64,000 nucleotides of DNA from Diplonema papillatum (GCA_030068145.1 JAPJBO010000032.1:124001-188000), one strand, 5' to 3'. Counted from the stretch's first letter, positions 10,409-21,465 are shown. The notes: a model not told the origin generated them from the letters alone. Numbers and translations are program-made.

Positions 10409-11046
10409 GGCTGTGGGATAGAGGTTGGGAGCGGAAGGTCTAGATAGCTGGAGGCATCAAACCCAACTTGGGGCCCAAGGCCCAGATAGCTGAAGGCGCT
10501 AAGTGCATCTTGAAAGCTCAAAAAGTCTAGATGGCTGAAGACATTGCGGAGAAGTGGCAGTGACAGTCGAATCTTGAACTGCGCACCGTGTCACAGTTTT
10601 AAGAGAACCGACATTGCGCCACATCTACCAATGGCTAAAGCCAAAACTGCAACCAAAAAAAAAAAAAAAAAACTCGGCACTGAACTGAAACTATAGTCGG
10701 ACCGGCGTCCCATTCAGGACATATCTGGCTCAGTAAAGCACCTGCCGAGGGTTACGAACCACACATTTGGTACTCAGCAAGGGTGCACTGAAAACAGGAG
10801 CTTTCCTGGTTTCATGTTTGGAAAGGAGAGCTGGCCTTTGGTCCTAGCTTGCCTGTACAGACCGAACAACGCTTTCGCGTTGCTAGAATGACAAGCGTGG
10901 CGTCCGCCATGCGTTTCGTTCTCAAGTTCCAGGTTGCCTGGACCGGATCGAACCGACAAACGAAGAACAACCAACGTCTCACACTGTTGTCGATGCCCAT
11001 CGTTCCTATCTCGTGAATAGGCTGCCGGTGTTTTCTTCCCCCCCCC
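10409..11046. other. No gene seen; degenerate repeats
   Basis: This contains the second block of the 40-bp degenerate repeats (10440-10570), an A-tract of about 18 at 10654-10672 and otherwise featureless DNA. The minus-strand frame covering 10812-11402 runs through a SINE-like copy and a C-tract, so I do not treat it as a gene. Confidence 0.5.
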
Positions 11047-11215
11047 CCCCCCTCTTTTTGTATAGGCACCTGCTTCGTAGGAAATACTCGAGGACCGCCA
11101 GTTGTAAATGAAATGTGCACGTAGCGCACAGCCAAATCTGGGTTTAGTGCCGGGCGCAAGCGCCGAGCACGAAAATACCCATTTTTGTTGCTGTTGTATT
11201 GTTTCAGCACCGGCG
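11047..11215 (+). repeat. Dispersed repeat C (SINE-like), plus-strand copy
   Basis: About 165 bp beginning GTATAGGCACCTGCTT, then GGAAATACTCGAGGA, and further along CAAATCTGGGTTTAGTGCC and GGGCGCAAGCGCCGAGC. Related copies lie at 22438-22590 (+), 25052-25110 (+, partial), 28861-29030 (-), 31443-31555 (+), 31556-31685 (-), 32037-32170 (+) and 36780-36815 (-, end only). It is the most abundant short family in the window and is often preceded by an A- or T-rich run. I could not identify convincing pol III boxes. Confidence 0.75.
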
Positions 11216-11399
11216 CGCCCATCGAGTATCTCCCCTTGCTGTTCATTTTGTCGTCTTCTTCTGTATTTCTGCTGTTCTTTATAGTTCGTGAAACAAGCCG
11301 CCCAATTTTGCTTCCCGTTTTGTTATGCTGAATGTACGATGCGAAAAAGAGCTCGTTGCCTCGGTCTGGCTGCACATTACACCATTCGATCGACCATAC

Positions 11400-11613
11400 C
11401 ATGCAGGGTCAAAACCTTGTGTCTTTTTGGAAATGGCCAAAATTTTCTTTCCGGAAAAAAATTGGGCTTTTTGAATTTAAAATTTTGGAACAAAACCTGC
11501 GGAAATTTTTGAGGAAGTTGAGCAATTCTTTTTTTTTTCCAAAAAAAATTTTTTTGGGGGCCATCGGCCCCGCGGGAGCGTTTTAAAAAGACACAAGGGT
11601 TTGACCCTGCATG
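11400..11613. mobile_element. MITE-like element with terminal inverted repeats and ATAC duplication
   Basis: The 214-bp unit starts CATGCAGGGTC and ends GACCCTGCATG. The terminal inverted repeats extend about 30 bp with only a couple of mismatches. The 4-bp sequence ATAC flanks it on both sides (11396-11399 and 11614-11617), as expected of a target-site duplication. The interior is AT-rich with long A and T runs and has no coding capacity. It ends 90 bp before the Costars start codon. The structure fits a non-autonomous DNA transposon; the superfamily is not clear. Confidence 0.75.
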
Positions 11614-11703
11614 ATACCCTCTTTGGACGTAGAAAAGGCACCCCTTCGCCGCAGGAAAAAAAGTCGGGTGCACCTCCTTCAAAAAGCAAAAGAAAAGACT
11701 AGG

Positions 11704-11928
11704 ATGGCCAACCACCAAGCGACCGTGGACCGGGAGTGCGAGGAGATGAAGAAGGACATCAAGAGGCTCGGGACCCAGCAGAAGGACGGCAAGTGGATGG
11801 TGAAGTTCGGCCCCCTTTTCGACGACGACAAGACGCAGAACTACTACGAGGCCATCGTCGGCACGTTGAAGGCTGCCAAGAAGAAGGGCATCTTGACTTT
11901 CGAGGGACAGATGCTGCTGAAGGTCTGA
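11704..11928 (+). CDS. Costars-domain protein (ABRACL-like)
   Basis: The 74-residue product is essentially one Costars domain. Diagnostic features are an N-terminal amphipathic helix with EEMKKDIKRLG, then DGKWMVKFGPLFDDDK, an internal YYEAIVGTLKAAKKKGI, and the end FEGQMLLKV. Known relatives (Dictyostelium costars, human ABRACL, the C-terminal domain of ABRA/STARS) are about 80 residues long and are linked to actin regulation and motility. The start chosen is the ATG after ACTAGG, which gives the family length; the AG just before it could be a trans-splice or cis-splice acceptor. The GC-rich codons contrast with the AT-rich MITE-like element just upstream. Confidence 0.9.
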   Translation: MANHQATVDRECEEMKKDIKRLGTQQKDGKWMVKFGPLFDDDKTQNYYEAIVGTLKAAKKKGILTFEGQMLLKV

Positions 11929-12104
11929 AACACTTTTTCTTTGCCCTACGTGATCGCCTGCTGAGGGGTCAAGTCCCGTTGTTTTCTTGAACGTATGCTA
12001 ACACTGCAGTTGGGTTTGTGCTACCCACGATTGCGGAGGTGAGTGTCTTCAGCTCAGCCATCCTCCAGCCGTGGCAACTCGTCCTGTGCTGCAGTGTTGC
12101 GCAC

Positions 12105-12586
12105 TTACCTGCGAGCCTTCTGCAGTTCTTCCAGCAATTTCGGCATCTGGCTCGGCGTTGACTGCGGTCCTCGTCGGTTCGTCAGGTGTCGATGCAGCTG
12201 CTCGAGGCGATGGCGGTGTTGCGCAATCGGAGTTAAATAGCCAGCTTCTCGCTGTTGCCCGCCCTGGTCGGTTCCAGCAGTCGGCCTCGTGCTGGCTTTC
12301 TGATGCCTGCACCTGACACACATCCAGCAGGTGCTTTTCTGGCGTTGCGAACCGCTTTCGCCACCTCGATATCGCCATCTTCCACTTGCTTGGGCAATCC
12401 CCGACTCCTCCAGTAGTTGACGTGCTCGCGCCGAGTCCTCTTCCGCGGGGCCAACTGGAGTCGGCTTCGGCAACCGGTACCGTCAGACCATCTGGTCGAA
12501 CGCATCGAGATCGAAGCGACGACACGAGCGCGGCACCGCGATTCATCATCAGGCGGTCTCTTGGGATTGCCTGCATGTACAAACAA
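12105..12586 (-). pseudogene. Possible decayed coding region, unrecognised
   Basis: Reading the minus strand, protein-like stretches appear in different frames: ARARQLLEESGIAQA, GLPKQVEDGDIEVAKAV and, near the end, IAQHRHRLEQLHRHLT followed by MPKLLEELQKARR. No single frame covers them all, which suggests frameshifts or small introns. The helical, charged character would fit a coiled-coil or retroelement ORF1-type protein, but I recognise no family. It may equally be composition noise. Confidence 0.2.
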
Positions 12587-14885
12587 ACATCGCGCCTATT
12601 CTTTTTTTTTTTTTTTCTGCTATTGGGGACTTTTCTGCACCGGCGGGCTTCGCTTGAAGAGCGTTTTATCGGCGGTGGTATCGTGGTCGGACACTTCTGT
12701 TTATTGTGTGCAGGTGTTGGTTTGATGCCGTCTTCCTGAGGGCGTCGTGGGGTTGATGGAAGGGAGCTCTCGCCAGTACCGCTCGTGTTGCCTCGTCATA
12801 GTGACATCACGGTCAGGCGGCTTCGGCTTGCTTTGTCTTCTTGCTCGCCGCAAAAAGCAAAGAGCGCAAGTTTTTGTTGCATGTGCACGCCCTCATGAGC
12901 GCCCTTCTTGCGGGTGGTCTCGCAGACGTACGGACGCCGCCGTCATCGTCAATGTTAGCAACGTGCTCCGAGTAGCTTATATTTGTCATTGATGACTCGT
13001 TCCTATACGGACAGCAACCCAAGACAGCACGTTCGTAGCGCGCCCTTCTTTTTAGCGTTACCGGCACCAGGCCGGGGGGCCTCTATTCCAACCACGAGTT
13101 CGTATAATTCACCAACCCAGATACTTACCATTTTAATACATATTATACTGACCATTTACCATTTTTTTGTACGGAAATCAAATGCGCCGGGGTTTACTAC
13201 CAACATTGTATTGCATGCTAAACAGACTTATGCAGCGTGTTTTGAGTGTTTCGTTGATGAGCATTCCTAACCTGAAAAAGGGTTGCGCGATTCGGGGGTT
13301 TTACGACCGGGCTTTCGTAGATTTCTCCGACCCGAGATCTAGATACAAAAGTATGTAAGTGCATGTGACCACTTCACAGGTCATGAATGTTCACCCGCTC
13401 CTGAGCAAAACTCCGCATATCTTATACCAGGTGTTACTCATCATTGAATTTGACACATACACATACAGGGTTCCCACGACGACGTCGAGATTACGCTCCT
13501 GAAAGAAGATTAAGCACGGGAGCACAAATTCGAACGAAAGCCACCGGCTCCTTTTTGTTTCGATGCAATCGCAGCCGTTTCCATCCATTGCTCCATAGAT
13601 GAAGCCGGCTCGCCAAACATCGGTGCAGATGCGCTCTCGCAAACTATTTGACGACAGCGGTGTCAGCCGCGTGTTGCAGCCCTGTTCCCTTCCGCGGGAT
13701 CCGCAAGGTACTGCTCGGCGAGTGCTTCATCTATGTTACATATTCCGTATTATCCATCCACCCCCGCTCTTTCCCCTTCCCCAACCGGACGGTCAGTTTC
13801 TGACGTCAAAATGGACTCAAATAAAAGACGGCAACCAAGCCCGGGTCACAGCGCGTCTTGATCTCTGCTCGAAAGCTTACCGGCGCATAATGGTGTTTTT
13901 TTTGAACCTTAATGAAGCGAGGCTCAAAGGAGTGGCAAACCGACCACCGCACTGGAAACGTACGCAACCCGGCAAACATAGCTAAGAGTTCAGCGTCGAA
14001 ACTCCCTGGCTTTTCACCCGAAGCACGACCATCACCCTACCCAATCCCAAGCACCCCCTAAACACCGCGTTCGGGGGGACATATTAAGGATTCGCCACGG
14101 AGTGGCAAGTTTCGAGCAACACTCCTCCTTCCGTTCAATCCCTCCCCCATCCCATCCCAAGCCTCTACGGTGAAACCGGAGACTGAAAAATGCCGACCTT
14201 CTGAGACGTAATTAACGCTCGAAAAGGGCGATCTGCCAATATACTGGAGGACGCGGCAGCGGTACAGCCGATTTAAGTGTCGATCACACGTGGGGACCTG
14301 AAAGATGCCTGGACAGAAGCCGGGTAGTGCGCGTCCAGTCGGACGTGATGCTGCAGGAGGGTGGACGAGGTGAGGGCGTGCAGTGATCCTGCAGGGGGAA
14401 GGGGGGCGAAGTTTGCTCGCATGCAAAGAGGGGACCTAACCTTTCCGTTACCCGTCTCCCATCTCCTGTATTCTTTTTTGCTTTCTTTGCCCCGAGCGGG
14501 CTGCTCCATGTGGGGCTATTTTGCCTACCTTTTTCGGTTTCGCGTCTCGGTGATTCAACTGGCAAAACAATGAAGTAGGATGTTGATCGGCAGGTCATCG
14601 AAATACGCGGACCAGAGGCAGGAGAACCAGAACAGTTTGCAAAACCTGGGTGCTTTTCTGCGCCGCAAAAACTGGGCACTGTCGGCAATATCCATTGGCT
14701 AAACCCAGTGGGAAATGGATTCACCGGCACACAGATTAACCCCGGAATCCTTGCCTTCCCCGCGAAACAACGTGTCGACACACGCCTGCCAGGCGGTCTC
14801 GTCCGCCAGTCAGAACGCCCTCGGCTGCGCCACCATCGGTGCAACAATCATCTTTGACTGGTCCACGGCTCGCTCCGCGCCCACG

Positions 14886-15000
14886 AACGACTTACGCCCG
14901 CCGTAGTAGTACGGGATAGTAGTGGGGCTACCGGAGACTCCTCGGAGAGATGGTCCCTGCACTCTAACTCGTCTCTCTCTCCTTGTTTTGTGTGGGGTTG
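14886..15000 (+). repeat. Dispersed repeat D, partial copy
   Basis: Shares CGCCCGCCGTAGTAGTACG and AGAGATGGTCCCTGCACTC with copies at 27030-27250 and 27930-28115, and more distantly 37985-38105. The longer copies continue with CGGACGGAGGACGTAT and end near CACGTCAAAAA. It is non-coding and may be a UTR-type or retroposed sequence. Confidence 0.65.
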
Positions 15001-15280
15001 GGTTCGAATCAGGCTTACCGCAGCTCAAGACACAGCACTGTACTTTGCCAGATTTTCTGCCTATCTCATACGCATTCACCGCAAGCTGAAGGAAGTGTGG
15101 ATCTTGAGGACGTGAGCGCAGACCCGAATGTGATTCGTTAGAAGTCGTTATCGACTTAAGGGACTTGCGCTAACTGGCACGACGGGTCTTGGCATTGCCG
15201 TGTGGCCAGCACTAATACTTGCAGTAAAACGTAAGCGAAACGTAAAAGGCACCCCGCAAACTGATCGATCCCCTAGGGAT

Positions 15281-15450
15281 CGACGGTGGTGTCGCTGAAG
15301 GCGTCAGATTCGCCGGTGCCAAAACAAACGCAATTCTAGTACTGCTTTTCCACGACCAGGTCTCTCACGGCCGGCTGCCGCCAAGCCAAAAGAAGAAAAG
15401 GGATAGCCCACGGCGCCGCCGCCGGCGTACGCTGGGCGTAAGAAAGTAAA
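15281..15450 (+). pseudogene. Oldest, decayed target-gene fragment plus T sequence (copy 0)
   Basis: Bases 15281-15320 (landmarks ATCGACGGTGGTGTCG, GAAGGCGTCAGATTCG) match the middle of the unknown-family gene copies further right. After GCCGGTGCC the sequence switches to the T sequence (ACGACCAGGTCTCTCACG, CGGCCGGCTGCCGCC) and ends in an A-rich run at about 15450. Its greater divergence and internal deletion make it the oldest of the fragment+T units in this array. Confidence 0.7.
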
Positions 15451-15454
15451 AGAC

Positions 15455-15712
15455 CACAACACACGCCCGAGCGAATTCGCCGGACGACGCAAAAATAAAT
15501 GCGAACCCACCATGCGGCTGCACCCGGCCACGAAACGGACGAATCCGGAGGAGTTGTGTGGCAGGCGCCGTTCTCCTGGTGCAGGGCGCGGCTCGCCGCC
15601 GCCGCCGAACGGCTGCACGAGCGGTCGGTGCTCGCGGTGGTGCCGCCGAAGGCGTCGGACGCGCCGGTGCTCGCGCTGTACCGGGTGAAGGTGATCGCCG
15701 AGACCCTCGCGG
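15455..15712 (+). pseudogene. Truncated copy A of the unknown-family gene
   Basis: Nearly identical to 20970-21234 and to the first 200 coding bases of the complete copy at 21528. It contains the ATG at 15499 and an open frame to GAGACCCTCGCGG, equivalent to about residue 70 of the complete gene. There the sequence departs into the T sequence, so the frame ends after about 96 codons with unrelated residues. It is a 5' gene fragment, not a functional gene. Confidence 0.85.
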
Positions 15713-15918
15713 TGCGAAGGCGAAATCAAAAGAACCAGCAATTCGACCGTTCCTGGGAATCAACGCTGTCACAAAACAAACGCAAATAAAGCACTTTTCC
15801 CACGACCAGGTCTCTCACGGCCGGCTGCCGCCAAGCCAAAAGAAGAAGAAAAGGAGAACAACGCTCACGGCTTTGAACGGCGCCGCCGCCGGCGCACGTT
15901 GCGCGTAAGAAAAGAAAA
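15713..15918 (+). mobile_element. T sequence (short element ending in A-run), copy 1
   Basis: About 200 bp beginning TGCGAAGGCGAAATC, with landmarks ACCGTTCCTGGGAATCAACG (with C before it), ACGACCAGGTCTCTCACG and CGCCGCCGCCGGCGCACG, ending GTAAGAAAAGAAAAAAAA. The same sequence follows the truncated gene copy at 21235, there with an A-tail of about 36, and in shortened form follows copy 0. It either is the 5' UTR of the LINE that begins here or is an independent SINE-like element into whose tail the LINE inserted. I favour a short retroelement because two of the three copies end in plain A-runs. Confidence 0.65.
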
Positions 15919-15927
15919 AAAATTGAA

Positions 15928-16972
15928 TTGTCATCCATCAAGGACGACCTCAAGCGACTCCTGTCCATCTGCGGGCCCATCGAAGGTTTCGCCGTCCTTT
16001 TCGAGAAGATGGGAGGAACAGCTGCTATCGAAGACGTGCGCAATGCGGTCGGTTTCTTCCGGTCCAACGGTGTGAAGCTTGGACGACTGAGGGAGAACTG
16101 CGATGTGCAGAAGGTTTTCCGGACAGTGAGGGAGTCCGGCTACAGCGCCTATTACGCCGAGTGGGCGCTGGCAGTTCCAGCGAGAAGCCAGGAAAGATAC
16201 GACCGTGAGACCTTTCCACGAGGTCTTGCGAGCCTTGGAAGACACGGCCATCGAAGCCAGGGTCATACGGTCAGGGGCGAACGAGTACTTGATAAAGGTG
16301 CGCCCCGAGTCCTAGAACAAATGGGAGGACCTGGCCGAACTGCTGGACCCATCCGGGATGGCCCTGAAGCACGGTGAAAGGTACATCGTGACCAAAGCAC
16401 GACGCGAGGACCAGCTCAAGGTCTTCATAGAACGTTCAAAGAAGAAGTTCGGCCTCACTGGATGCGATCGGACGTGGCACTCCTTAGAGGTCTCAGGCGC
16501 CTTAACCACTGCAGCAATCCGCCCTGAAAGCGGCCTAACCGTTTACCCGGTTTTCGGCCTACGGCCGGGGTTTGTTGCTTACGTGGTGGAGGGCCTCAGC
16601 CCCATCGACGAAGCTGAGCTCGCCCGGACCCCCTTCACCACCCCGTTTGGAAACGTGCTCCGCTTTGGGCACATAGAAACCCTAATGCAACCGGTGTCAG
16701 AGGTGGAGGAGCCGGAACATCTTGCCGACGACACTAGTGGCAGTGAGAGTGGCATCGGCGATGACGCAGACGCAGACGGAGCAGCACAGAATGCAGCTGG
16801 AAAAGAGGAAGAAGGTACGAACGAAACGAACGAGAGCGCAGCCGGGGGCGACACCCAGAACATGGAGGAATCCGTTGTCACCGGAAGCGATAGGGAGAGG
16901 CGTGGGACGAAGCGGGCAGCCTCATCCGAAACGGGTTTCACCCCACCGCCAAAGACGCCACCCAGACTGTAG
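15928..16972 (+). pseudogene. LINE ORF1 remnant
   Basis: The first part (15928 to about 16195) reads in one frame (DDLKRLLSICGPIEGF...RESGYSAYYAEWA) with no ATG at its start. After about 16200 the sensible frame changes by one base (peptides HEVLRALEDTAIEARV and NEYLIKVRPES), meets a TAG at about 16311, and then continues open from 16315 to the TAG at 16970-16972. The C-terminal part is Glu/Asp/Ser/Thr-rich and ends basic. There is no recognisable RNA-binding motif. The frameshift plus the stop show decay. Confidence 0.7.
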
Positions 16973-17008
16973 CTTTAACCTAGCAAAGCAGCGACGACGT
17001 CGAGCTCT

Positions 17009-20000
17009 GTGTCGCAAACGCCCAGCTGCAGCTTTCACGATCAGTACCATCACATCCAGGCAACAAGTAGCCTCCCTGCAAATCAATCATCAGCCGCACC
17101 AACCACGCGCGGCCCAGCCTCAGCCCCCGCATCGTCATCACTGTCCGTCCCACCCGCATCATCAGGTGTCCCCCTCCTTCCCGTGTCCGTCCCACCCGCA
17201 TCATCAGGTGTCCCCCTCCTCCCCATCCCCACCAGAGCACGCGGTTCACCAAAGCAGCCTATCCCCACCCACAACTCCATCATACTCCCTCCCCAAGTAC
17301 TACTTCTACCAGCTGCCCCGCCAGCCACGAGTAATCAGCCGGATGCAGGACTCCGATCATCATCACCGCAACAACCAGCCTCTTCACCGCCAAACAATCA
17401 AGCACCGGTTCAGCTCACCATGTTCCCACCCACCATCTCCAAAGAAGGCGATGCATACAACCCCGCAAACCACCGCCCTGTCACCCCATCCGCTGGAAGC
17501 AAAGTACGTATCGTAAGCTGCAACTCATGCTGCAAGAAGAGTCTGTCTGCCTTCTTCGACCTACTCCCTTGTGCGAACATCCTAGCTGTGAGCGAAATCG
17601 GAAGGGACCCCGTCGTTTTCGAAGACATGGCGCGACTTAAAGGCTGGCAAGTGCTAGTAGTCGCAGTGGAAGAGTTGGGGTCAAAACGAATTGCCCGAAG
17701 CAGCATCCTTGTCCCGAACAGCTCATCGACGCACATCCTACGCACGGGATCGCACCGCACCTGCTGTTACGCCGATCTGAAGATAGGAGAGCGAGTCCTG
17801 CGCATCGTTTCTGTATACGTCGTAAACAACACCCTAAAAGCAGAGGCGGAAGCCCTCGGCAGCTGGATCGTGAACACAATGAGGAGGTCCCCAGGCGAAT
17901 ACGTGGTCACCGGAGACTTCAACGGAAATACGACACCCGCCGTCGAAGGATTCGTAAGGGACAAGGCGGGCGACGAACTCGTACGAGGACGGACGACCTA
18001 CCAGCGCAGCAACGCCAGCACATCGCTAGACAGAGTTTTCGTACCTCGAGGAACAAGTTGCGTTTTCGTATCCGCGCGCTTCACAGGCGGGAGCGACCAC
18101 GCAGCAATCACCGTAGAGTACGACCACACGATCGTGAGGGTAATTCCACCGATGAGATACCCCAAAAACGACCGACCTGTGGCAGACGACTTTGACGGGC
18201 TCATGGCGACAATGACTGGCCCCCTGGTAGTCAGACCACCACGCTACCGCACAACCAAAATCGCACGACTCCAACGGGCCCTCAATACGAGGTTATTGCA
18301 TCGACGCACTGCCACGAACGAGGACGAAAAGAAGGAGCTGAATCGCCAAATCAACGACATCCGGAGACGGATCGCCTACGCCACGAGAGGCGAAAACAGC
18401 AACCACGCCACTCAGCTCCGACGCCCATATGAACCTCCCAACATCCCCAACGTCGCCGCCGTCGTCGCGCACTTCCAACTCCGATACGACGCCGTAACAT
18501 CACGACCGACACAGCCAGCAGAAGAGAGCGAAGAAGAAAACCCGAAGCGCCGCAAAGCAGTCACCATTACCCCGCAGGACGTGGCGTTGGCAATCCCGCT
18601 CGTGAAGAAGAAGGCCAGAACAACCGACTTGTCGGCAACATTCCTCTCCACACTCCGCCCAAAAGAAATTGCAACAGTAGCCGACACTTTTAACGAGTGG
18701 CTGGAAACCGGAATTCCCCACGAGCACGCTTTGTCCTGGATCTTCCTGCTCCTAAAAACTGGCGCGAAGCAGAAGTCCCCAAACGCCTATCGACCCATCG
18801 CCATTATGCCGCTGATGCTCAAGTGTCTCCATGTCTGCCTCTACCTTAAAATCAGAGACCTATGCATCGAACGAATAAGAACCAGCGACTTCCAGTACGG
18901 ATGCCAGCATCAGCATGCGACTCTTGAGATCCTCCAACGGGCGCAAGAGTGGCTAGACAGCGACATCGAGGACCCAGCCGTCGTAATCGCCGACATCGAG
19001 GCGGCCTATGACACAGTGCCACACGACAAGCTCCTCGAAGACATCCGAAACGACTTCGGCGATGAATGGGCGAACTCGGTCAAGAGCATACTAGGGTCCC
19101 AATGGTTCACACTGACAACAAACAAAGGCTACACCCAGCCAATGGCGCCGCGGAGGGGACTGTTGCAGGGGTCCCCGCTGAGTGTAATTCTATACCTCTA
19201 TTACACAGCCGATCCACCTGCAATCGAACAATGCAAGGCCTATATTGATCATCTGACGTCTCATGCGACTATCAACTCTGTCCCCGCGCAGATCAAGACG
19301 CTCAACGACTGGATGGCGCGCAAGGGGATGAAGATGGCTCGAAGGAAGCTCGTAGTGGTCGCAACGAGAGTGTGCAAGATGTCGGTACCCGGACACGGCG
19401 AAATCACGACGCGGCTCTCCTCAAGGCTCCTCGGAGGGTGTCTCCATGTGGACAAGGACCATGCAACCTGCACTCGCAACCGAGCCAAGATGGAGCGCTT
19501 GAGCCGAGTCTGCGCACTTGTCGCACAGTCGTACTTCTGCTCCACGAGAGGCAAGTGCGACCGATACAGGAGTCATGCACTACCGACCCTAGCGGTACAA
19601 GCGATCGCCAAATGCTTTGACCCCTCCCACCCGAAACTCCTCGCAGCATACAACAAGCTGATCCCGAAGCACCGCGGCAGTAAAGGCATTGGGATGACAC
19701 CGGTGAAGGATTTCGCGGAACAGCAGAGGGCAAGGGCGTACATGGCTGCTCACCCCACGCCACGGAAGGACGCATACCGGCAACCGGTTTCGAGCTAGGG
19801 CCACCACGAAGAGGCCGTAAACCGCATATTATTACGTGGACGGAAAAGGCCCTCCGGAAAGCCGAAGCCGAAGGCGGGGAGATCAAGGTGGCTACTGACG
19901 GCAGCTACCACGAACGAGAAGGCAGGGGGTCCGTAGGCGTCTACGTCAACGGGACGGCCTACGGGGCAAAAGTCCAAGGCAGGATCAGCTCCAGCACAGA

Positions 20001-20829
20001 CGCAGAACTGTGCGCGTTGATGGTGCTCGCCACAGCCCTAGACGCAGTGCAGCCCCAGGCCACAGTCACTCCGCGCAGTGACAGTCAGAGTGCGATAGCC
20101 CGCGCGCGGAACCCCCGGAAAGGAGACCCCGTCGCCGCGGTTCTGCGCAACATCCCGGTGGTCCAGTGGGCGAGGGGCCACCGCGACAACGCGGGCATCA
20201 ACGCGGCCGACGAAGCAGCGACCAATGCGCACCAAAGTAACCGCTCATCCGACATCGAGTGGTGCTATAGCGCAGCCAAGGTCACAAGACTGTGTCGACG
20301 CCGGCAGCAGCAACCCGACGACAACGACGAGGCGAATGACCTGGTGCAGCTGGAAGAGAGTGGCCGTTTCCTGCGGAGGAGCCGCAACTGCAGCCGTGAC
20401 ATGGCGGTCCGCGACCGACTGACGAATGAAGTGCCGCCACGGTGCCTCAGCACGCAAACCCTCCGGGCACTGCGGAAGTTACACGGCGCGACGGACTTGC
20501 TCCAGGCCCTGGTCCGAAGGACGATCATGCCGTTTAGAACGAGTGAGGCGTGCGCCGTCGTAGGATGCGCTGAACGAGGAAGCGCTAAGCACGTGCTCAC
20601 GGCCAACGACGAGCTTCACGTGCGGAGTTACGGACCCGAAGCAGACCTGGCGAGAATTTATGGACGATGCAACGTGACGTACTGGCAAATCATGGACGAC
20701 TTCGCAGCGCGCAACACCACTGTAATGAAAAGTGTATGCGAGCGGATCAGCTACCAAGAACCCAGCGGAAAGGCTGCGGAGTGGGCATCCTGGCTCAAGC
20801 ATGAATTAAAGTCTAGCCCGATACAGTAG
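17009..20829 (+). pseudogene. LINE ORF2: APE endonuclease, reverse transcriptase, RNase H (frameshifted)
   Basis: The first 929 codons (17009-19798) begin with a Pro/Ser-rich linker that holds a 15-residue tandem repeat (SVPPASSGVPLLP). The exonuclease-endonuclease-phosphatase domain follows (about residues 165-370), with Glu196, the GDFNGN motif at 302 and SDH at 362. The RT domain spans about 590-780, with Asp662 in DIEAAYDTVP and QGSPLSV at 720. The usual second Asp of the YxDD box is His (YIDH, codon 19250-19252), so RT should be dead. The frame stops at 19796, but shifting one base near 19780 gives a continuous reading through GFELGPPRRG into RNase H (ATDGSYHERE, then WARGHRDNAGINAADEAA) to 20829. 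The RNase H keeps the His loop of the bacterial/eukaryotic type. No ATG follows the ORF1 stops until about 17420. Confidence 0.85.
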
Positions 20830-20956
20830 AGCTTCCTATCCAACTCCCCACCCCCCCCGCCCACCGACCATACGCACCAAGCTGAACCTCACAAACAAAC
20901 AAAAGGTCGAAAGACACCAATCTGTACGTCCCACGGGATCGTCGGAAACACAAAAA

Positions 20957-21235
20957 CAACCGATCGACGGTAACACAAACCCACGCCCGAGCGAATTTCG
21001 CCGGACGACGCAAAAGTAAATGCGGACCCACCATGCGGCTGCACCCGGCCCCGAAACGGACGAATCCGGAGGAGTTGTGTGGCAGGCGCCGTTCTCCTCG
21101 TGCAGGGCGCGGCTCGCCGCCGCCGCCGAGCGGCTGCACGAGCGGTCGGCGCTCGCGGTGGTGCCGCCGAAGGCGTCGGACGCGCCGGTGCTCGCGCTGT
21201 ACCGGGTGAAGGTGATCGCCGAGACCCTCGCGGTG
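20957..21235 (+). pseudogene. Truncated copy B of the unknown-family gene
   Basis: About 279 bp from AACCGATCGACGGTAACAC to GAGACCCTCGCGG, nearly identical to the 5' flank and first codons of the complete copy (21465-21742). The ATG at 21020 opens a frame that leaves the gene at the same position as copy A. It lies between the 3' end of the LINE and a second T sequence. Confidence 0.85.
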
Positions 21236-21431
21236 CGAAGGCGAAATCAAAAAAAACCAGCAATTCGACCGTTCCTGGGAATCAACGGTGTCACAAAACA
21301 AACGCAAATAAAGCACTTTTCCCACGACCAGGTCTCTCACGGCCGGCTGCCGCCAAGCCAAAGGAAGAAGAAAAGGAGAACAACGCTCACGGCTTTGAAC
21401 GGCGCCGCCGCCGGCGCACGTTGTGCGTAAG

Positions 21432-21464
<33 letters not shown>
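21236..21464 (+). mobile_element. T sequence, copy 2, with long poly-A
   Basis: Same sequence as 15713-15918, with high identity, ending GTGCGTAAG followed by a run of about 36 A at 21431-21464. The next base begins the 5' flank of the complete gene copy. So a T sequence with a poly-A tail is bounded on both sides by the same roughly 280 bp of gene sequence. Confidence 0.7.

Positions 21465-21465
<1 letters not shown>

Larger units (their letters stand above)
11929..15280. other. Mostly unassigned intergenic stretch
   Basis: The only protein-like sequence is on the minus strand at 12105-12586 (separate entry). A repeat D copy lies at 14886-15000. The block at about 14060-14225 shares CCATCCCAAGCCT and ATGCCGACCTTCTG with 30825-30890, another dispersed repeat. 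The rest has short overlapping frames on both strands and no recognisable gene. Confidence 0.45.
15919..20955 (+). mobile_element. Non-LTR retrotransposon (LINE) with APE, RT and RNase H, decayed
   Basis: About 5.0 kb comprising ORF1 (15928-16972, broken), ORF2 (17009-20829, broken) and a short 3' region (20830-20955) containing GGTCGAAAGACACCAATC. The domain order APE endonuclease, RT, RNase H places it among I/ingi-like LINEs. The element sits between two copies of one gene fragment (15455-15712 and 20957-21234), so it appears inserted in or duplicated with that sequence. At least one frameshift and a stop in ORF1, one frameshift in ORF2 and a changed RT active site make it inactive. Relatives of its 3' region occur at 35040-35095 and 38357-38421. 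Confidence 0.85.

Noticed and set aside
10812..11402. 196-codon minus-strand frame
   Set aside because: It reads through a SINE-like copy, a C-tract and one end of the MITE-like element; its length is accidental.
15000..15030. GGTTCGAATC motif, suggestive of a tRNA T-arm
   Set aside because: The flanking bases do not form the T-stem, and no acceptor stem, D-arm or anticodon arm can be drawn around it.
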